Shown here: piece by piece, positions 60,199 through 64,000 of the stretch | Position numbering within the stretch: position 1 is the first letter of the stretch | How the letters are laid out: the number at the start of each line of letters is the position of its first letter | Origin: Marisediminitalea lipolytica | GTDB taxonomy: Bacteria > Pseudomonadota > Gammaproteobacteria > Enterobacterales > Alteromonadaceae | Assembly: GCF_001758465.1 (NCBI RefSeq) | Contig: NZ_MJIC01000014.1 | Location: 614,025 to 678,024, forward strand | Reading direction: 5' to 3' | DNA: 64,000 nt | Made by a program: the position numbers and the translations under genes | The notes under the pieces: generated by a model | Seen by the model: the letters and a program-made list of their open reading frames with translations, nothing else | The model's database searches: none | Told to the model about the DNA's origin: nothing

Positions 60199-62331
60199 AT
60201 GAACATGTCAGCCGCTGCCGATACAGGGCCTTTGTTACCGCTGATGCGTGACGACCTCAAACTTTATTCTGGCCCTTATAACCGGGCGGGTACGCCTACC
60301 TGGACGATTTACGATCCGGCGCGTAATTTGTATTTTCAGATTGGTTGGGTCAGTTTTGAAATTCTGTGTCGCTGGCAACTCAGACAAGTAAATCAGATAG
60401 TGCAGCAAATTGCCGATGAGACGACGTTAGAGGTCTCTGCTGCACAGATTCAGGAAGTGTCTGAATTTCTGGTAAAGCATGATCTGGTGTTACATACACA
60501 TCAGGCGCAAACAATACAGAAGTGTCAGCGATACCGGGCTCAACAACAAGGTCTCGCGCAGCGCTTATTGCATGGCTATCTGTTTTTCCGCATCCCGTTG
60601 TGGAATCCCGACCAATGGCTAAACCGGCATCTTGATAAAGTGCGATGGCTGGGGAGTCGTCAGTTTACCCTGCTGACATGGCTGGTGTTGTTTGTCGGGC
60701 TGATAGAGCTTAGCCGGCAGTGGGACAGTTTTACCCACAGTTTTATTGATATGTTCAGTTTAACGGGGCTGTTTTCCTACGGCGTTACCCTGGTGATGGT
60801 TAAAGTACTGCATGAGTTAGGACATGCGTTTACAGCCAGACATTTTGGCTGCACCGTGCCCCGTATGGGCGTGGCCTTTCTGGTGATGTTCCCCATGGCG
60901 TATACCGATGTGAATGACGTGTGGAAGTTAGCGGATAAACGCCAGCGGTTATTGGTGGGAGCGGCCGGGATCCGTACTGAACTGACCATTGCCGCCTGGT
61001 CGACACTGGTATGGGCGCTGCTTCCGGCTGGCGTATTAAAAGACAGTGCTTTTTTGCTCGCAACGACCACCTGGATAAGCACGGTACTGATAAATGTTTC
61101 TCCTTTTATGCGATTTGACGGCTATTTTTTGCTGATGGACTGGCTGGAAATGCCTAACCTGCACCAGCGTGCGTTTGCACTGGGCCGCTGGCGGTTAAGA
61201 GAGTGGCTGTTTGGCCTTAAGCACCCGGTACCGGAACATTTTTCCCGGTCCCGGTATCAGTTTTTACTTACATTCTCTTACGTCATCTGGCTGTACCGCT
61301 TCGTCACGTTTTTAGGGATTGCACTGATGGTGTACTGGTATTTTCCAAAGCCATTGGGGCCGATTCTGGGAGCGGTAGAGATTTACTGGTTTATTGGCAA
61401 GCCGCTATGGACCGAAATTTACGCCTGGTTTGAAATGAGAAAGGAAATTATGAGCCGCTCGCGTTCTCTGAAAACGGTATTGGTGCTCGCTGTGTTGATT
61501 GGTATTGCCATCTTGCCCTGGGATCCCAGAGTTTCAGCGCAAGGCGTGTTAAAGCTGCCGGTTGCTCAAACTTTAACCGTGCCGGCGTCGGGCATGATTG
61601 CCCGGGTATCGGTGATGTCCGGACAACAGGTTAGTGCCGGGCAGGAGCTGATGCAGCTTGAATCGCCGGATTTAGCGTTTGAGTTAGCTTCTCTGACTAA
61701 ACGTCAACAGCAGTTGGAGCAGCAGATATCGCTTAGTCAGTTGCTTAATCGTGAACGTCAGCGATTACCGGTTTTGCAATCACAGTTAGCTAACGTGAAA
61801 GTAGATAGCGCCAGGATTAAGGCACAGTTAGCGCAGCTTCAGATCACTGCGCAAACCGATGGCAAGTTCGTGGCGTCTGAGCTGGATTTACGGCAGGGCG
61901 ACTGGCTGGCAGAACGAACGATTATTGGTAAAGTATTGGATGAAAGCGCATTATCTGCCCATGTTTATCTTGAGCAATCAAGCGTTAAGCGGGTAAGTGT
62001 GGGTGATACGGCGGTGTTTTATGCTGAATCCGGCGTGATAGCGCCGTTAGCCTTGACGGTTGTCAGAATAGACAGCGACACCACGCGAAACCTGACCGAT
62101 GGCATACTGGCCTCGGTGCATGGCGGTGATGTTGGGATAACCGAAAAAGAATCGCAACGGGTACCCGAGGACGCCCTTTATCAGGTTGTTCTGCGTCCAC
62201 AGGTACCAGACAGCAATGCCGTCGACAATGAACTTCGTGGGCGGGTAGTTATTTATGGTAAGTCGCAATCGTGGTTGGGTGACCATCTGCGATACGCGGC
62301 GGCAATTTTTCAGCGGGAAGCCGGGTTTTAA
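60199..62331 (+). CDS. M50-type membrane metalloprotease fused to an HlyD-like domain
   Basis: A 710-residue membrane protein. The N-terminal region resembles a peptide-binding winged-helix module (FEILCRWQLRQVNQIVQQIA). A site-2-protease-like core follows, with zinc motif VLHELGHAFTARHFGCTVPR and GVAFLVMFPMAYTDVND, several helices and VSPFMRFDGYFLLMDWLE (the third ligand Asp). The last 230 residues form an HlyD adaptor domain (LTVPASGMIARVSVMSGQQV, a helical hairpin, then a beta barrel). The ATG at 60199 begins one base after the adaptor stop. Confidence 0.85.
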   Translation: MNMSAAADTGPLLPLMRDDLKLYSGPYNRAGTPTWTIYDPARNLYFQIGWVSFEILCRWQLRQVNQIVQQIADETTLEVSAAQIQEVSEFLVKHDLVLHTHQAQTIQKCQRYRAQQQGLAQRLLHGYLFFRIPLWNPDQWLNRHLDKVRWLGSRQFTLLTWLVLFVGLIELSRQWDSFTHSFIDMFSLTGLFSYGVTLVMVKVLHELGHAFTARHFGCTVPRMGVAFLVMFPMAYTDVNDVWKLADKRQRLLVGAAGIRTELTIAAWSTLVWALLPAGVLKDSAFLLATTTWISTVLINVSPFMRFDGYFLLMDWLEMPNLHQRAFALGRWRLREWLFGLKHPVPEHFSRSRYQFLLTFSYVIWLYRFVTFLGIALMVYWYFPKPLGPILGAVEIYWFIGKPLWTEIYAWFEMRKEIMSRSRSLKTVLVLAVLIGIAILPWDPRVSAQGVLKLPVAQTLTVPASGMIARVSVMSGQQVSAGQELMQLESPDLAFELASLTKRQQQLEQQISLSQLLNRERQRLPVLQSQLANVKVDSARIKAQLAQLQITAQTDGKFVASELDLRQGDWLAERTIIGKVLDESALSAHVYLEQSSVKRVSVGDTAVFYAESGVIAPLALTVVRIDSDTTRNLTDGILASVHGGDVGITEKESQRVPEDALYQVVLRPQVPDSNAVDNELRGRVVIYGKSQSWLGDHLRYAAAIFQREAGF

Positions 62332-62358
62332 GCACCGCGTCCTGGTAGACGCGGCGCT
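62332..62358. terminator. Hairpin between the M50-HlyD gene and the repeat protein
   Basis: CCGCGTC pairs with GACGCGG around a 6-nt loop, with extra GC / GC pairs outside. It is followed on the + strand by ATTTCTTTG. It lies directly after the stop of the M50-HlyD gene and could serve both convergent genes. Confidence 0.6.
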
Positions 62359-62383
62359 ATTTCTTTGTCCTTAAGTTGCCCGG

Positions 62384-64000
62384 TTAGCTTTTAGCTGAGC
62401 GGGCGAGTTGCACCAGCGCATCACGTTTTGCCTTCCAGGCAAAATGGTTGTGTGCCTGTAATTGCTCGCTAAACTTCAGTTGACCAGGTATCTGATCCGT
62501 CATCGCCGTTACATCCATGCCGTTAGAAACCGTTATCGTGATGACAGTTTCTACCTGATTGCCCATTGCATCCCGTGCAATCACGCGAATTATTAAACTG
62601 CCATTAAACTCTGCTGGTGGTATGCCATAAAATTCTCCCTTGTTGCTATCGAAGGATAACCATTCAGGAATTTCATCACCGTTTGCCATAAGGGCAGTAA
62701 GCGCAATATCCACATTGGGATCGGTACTGGCAAAAGTGTCTGTTGGAATTACCACAGAAATGCTTTGTCCGGATGAAAAGGATTGCTCAGGGATATCGCG
62801 CTGTAACACCAGTTCCGGTGTTGCTGATTCAATCGAGACCTGGGAGCCGGCATCAGCGTTTGCAGCCTGATCATTGGATTCGGTGAAATCCGCACCATCA
62901 CCGTCACCCGAAGCGGCATCACCATTGCTCTCGGCTGCAGCGCTGGCCGGCGCAACTCCGCCGGTATCTGATGGCGCAGCATGATAAGCAGGATCGGCAT
63001 CGACTGAAACTGAACCATTATTGTTGGTCAGGTCCGTGTCGGTTTGGTCCGCTGTTACGCTGGCGCTGTTTACCACTTTTGAAGTATCAGTCGTTCTGAC
63101 AACGATTTGTAATGTAGCTGATTCACCACTGGCAAGTGACCCTACCGTCCATAAACCTGTTGAGGCATCGTAGCTACCGTCTGAGCTAACAAAGGTAAAG
63201 CCCGCAGGCAGTTGATCGGTCACGACCACATTGGTGGCGGTATCCGGTCCGGTATTGGATACCGTCAGGGTGAAGGTCACGTTATCGCCCAGATTCGGTG
63301 ACGCGTTATCCACGGTTTTGCTTAAGGCTAGATCAATCGCCTGGGCATCCACGCTTACTGAATCGATATTGTCGCTGCTATCCAGCTCGGTCTGATCCGC
63401 GGTGACTGAGGCGGTGTTCGTCACGGCACTGCTATCGGTCGTGGTGGCCACAATGGTTAAGGTCGTGCTGGCCCCGCTGGCTAAACTGCCTACGGTCCAT
63501 AAGCCGGTAGTGGCGTTATAACTGCCGTTTGAGCTGACAAAGGTAAAGCCCGCCGGGAGTTGGTCAGTGACGACCACATTGGTGGCGGCATCCGGCCCCG
63601 TGTTCGACACGGTCAGGGTGAAGGTCACGTTGTCACCGAGATTCGGTGACGCGTTATCCACGGCTTTGCTGATGGCCAGGTCAATCGCCTGCGCATCCAC
63701 CATCGCGGAATCGGTATTATCCGAACTGTCCAATTCGGTTTGATCCGCGGTCACGCTGGGAGTGTTGGTCACCGCGCTACTGTCGGTGGTGGTGGCGATA
63801 ATCGTCAACGTGGCACTGGCACCATTGGCCAGTGAACCTACCGTCCATAAGCCGGTGGTGGCATCGTAACTACCGTCTGAGCTGACAAAGGTAAAGCCCG
63901 CGGGTAACTGATCAGTGACGACCACATTGGTGGCGGCATCCGGCCCCGTGTTCGACACGGTCAGGGTAAAGCTGACGTTATCACCCAGATTCGGCGCGGC
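62384..64000 (-). CDS. Large DUF11-repeat surface protein (C-terminal part; runs off the edge)
   Basis: At least 538 residues of a longer - strand gene whose start lies beyond 64000. It has tandem DUF11 modules of about 116 residues (GDNVTFTLTVSNTGPDAATN, then VVVTDQLPAGFTFVSS). A disordered, acidic Ser/Gly/Ala linker follows, then a cadherin-like / putative Ig domain (IPEWLSFDSNKGEFYGIPPA, EFNGSLIIRVIARDAMGN). The protein ends with a short basic-amphipathic tail (FSEQLQAHNHFAWKAKRDAL). It is probably a secreted adhesin or surface-layer protein. The tail and the convergent adaptor/M50-HlyD genes suggest a dedicated export or processing route. Confidence 0.85.
   Translation of the reverse strand, partial: AAPNLGDNVSFTLTVSNTGPDAATNVVVTDQLPAGFTFVSSDGSYDATTGLWTVGSLANGASATLTIIATTTDSSAVTNTPSVTADQTELDSSDNTDSAMVDAQAIDLAISKAVDNASPNLGDNVTFTLTVSNTGPDAATNVVVTDQLPAGFTFVSSNGSYNATTGLWTVGSLASGASTTLTIVATTTDSSAVTNTASVTADQTELDSSDNIDSVSVDAQAIDLALSKTVDNASPNLGDNVTFTLTVSNTGPDTATNVVVTDQLPAGFTFVSSDGSYDASTGLWTVGSLASGESATLQIVVRTTDTSKVVNSASVTADQTDTDLTNNNGSVSVDADPAYHAAPSDTGGVAPASAAAESNGDAASGDGDGADFTESNDQAANADAGSQVSIESATPELVLQRDIPEQSFSSGQSISVVIPTDTFASTDPNVDIALTALMANGDEIPEWLSFDSNKGEFYGIPPAEFNGSLIIRVIARDAMGNQVETVITITVSNGMDVTAMTDQIPGQLKFSEQLQAHNHFAWKAKRDALVQLARSAKS
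63000..64000 (-). repeat. Tandem DUF11 coding repeats, period 348 bp
   Basis: Almost three copies of a 348-bp unit (116 residues), with the block encoding VSNTGPD near 63949, 63601 and 63253. The copies are highly similar at nucleotide level, with a more divergent third copy leading into the linker. The array continues past the right edge, so its total number is unknown. Confidence 0.88.

Overview
This window looks like a chromosomal segment of a marine gammaproteobacterium, most likely an Alteromonadales/Alteromonadaceae relative. The evidence is the queA-tgt-yajC-secD-secF order, a Syd homologue, DUF3192 proteins, a DUF3369/HD-GYP response regulator and a CsrB-type RNA. No rRNA, tRNA, CRISPR array, insertion sequence or integrase gene was seen.

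Layout. 1-6.0 kb: the end of an unidentified gene, then queA, tgt, yajC, secD, secF and a strong terminator. 6.1-11.4 kb: a small HhH (ComEA-like) protein, then a kinase / HD-GYP response regulator / kinase operon. 11.5-22.6 kb: housekeeping and signalling genes (DUF1349 lipoprotein, Dabb protein, NAD-type isocitrate dehydrogenase, HDOD protein, ppnN coupled to a diguanylate cyclase, queF, syd, KfrA_N-like protein, two DUF3192 proteins, a GNAT enzyme).

22.7-43.7 kb: about 21 kb, all on the + strand, encoding a complete H2-sensing and H2-oxidising system. It contains a HoxJ/HupT-like kinase, the HoxB/HoxC (HupU/HupV) regulatory hydrogenase and HypF. Next come a Hyd-1-type membrane-bound uptake hydrogenase (HyaABC) whose small subunit has the extra cysteines linked to O2 tolerance, an orphan HigA-like regulator, and maturation factors HyaD, HupF, HupG, HupH, HupI, HupJ and HupK. 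The block ends with HypA, HypB, the NtrC-family activator HoxA, HypC, a phosphosugar-isomerase (SIS) protein, HypD and HypE. A well-spaced sigma-54 promoter precedes hyaA, and a weaker one lies near hyaD. The inferred circuit is H2 -> HoxBC -> HoxJ -> HoxA -> sigma-54 -> hya/hup/hyp.

43.8-48.2 kb: a GNAT enzyme and a BlaI / M56-TonB pair with two operator-like dyads, then a run of AT-rich orphan genes separated by attC-like sites. This looks like an integron cassette array without an integrase (CALIN). 48.3-57.7 kb: two different HupE/UreJ-family membrane proteins (possible nickel uptake), a cytochrome b561, a secreted protein, a CsrB-like sRNA with an upstream GacA/UvrY-type box, fdhD and an FdhF/YdeP-type molybdoenzyme, and small envelope proteins. 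57.7-64 kb: an LLM flavin oxidoreductase, a HlyD-like adaptor, an M50 protease/HlyD fusion and, convergent with them, the C-terminal part of a large DUF11-repeat surface protein that runs off the right edge.

The least expected signals are the attC cassette array, the CsrB-like RNA, the SIS and HigA genes embedded in the hydrogenase operon, and the adaptor / M50-HlyD / repeat-protein locus, which may be a dedicated export or processing system.
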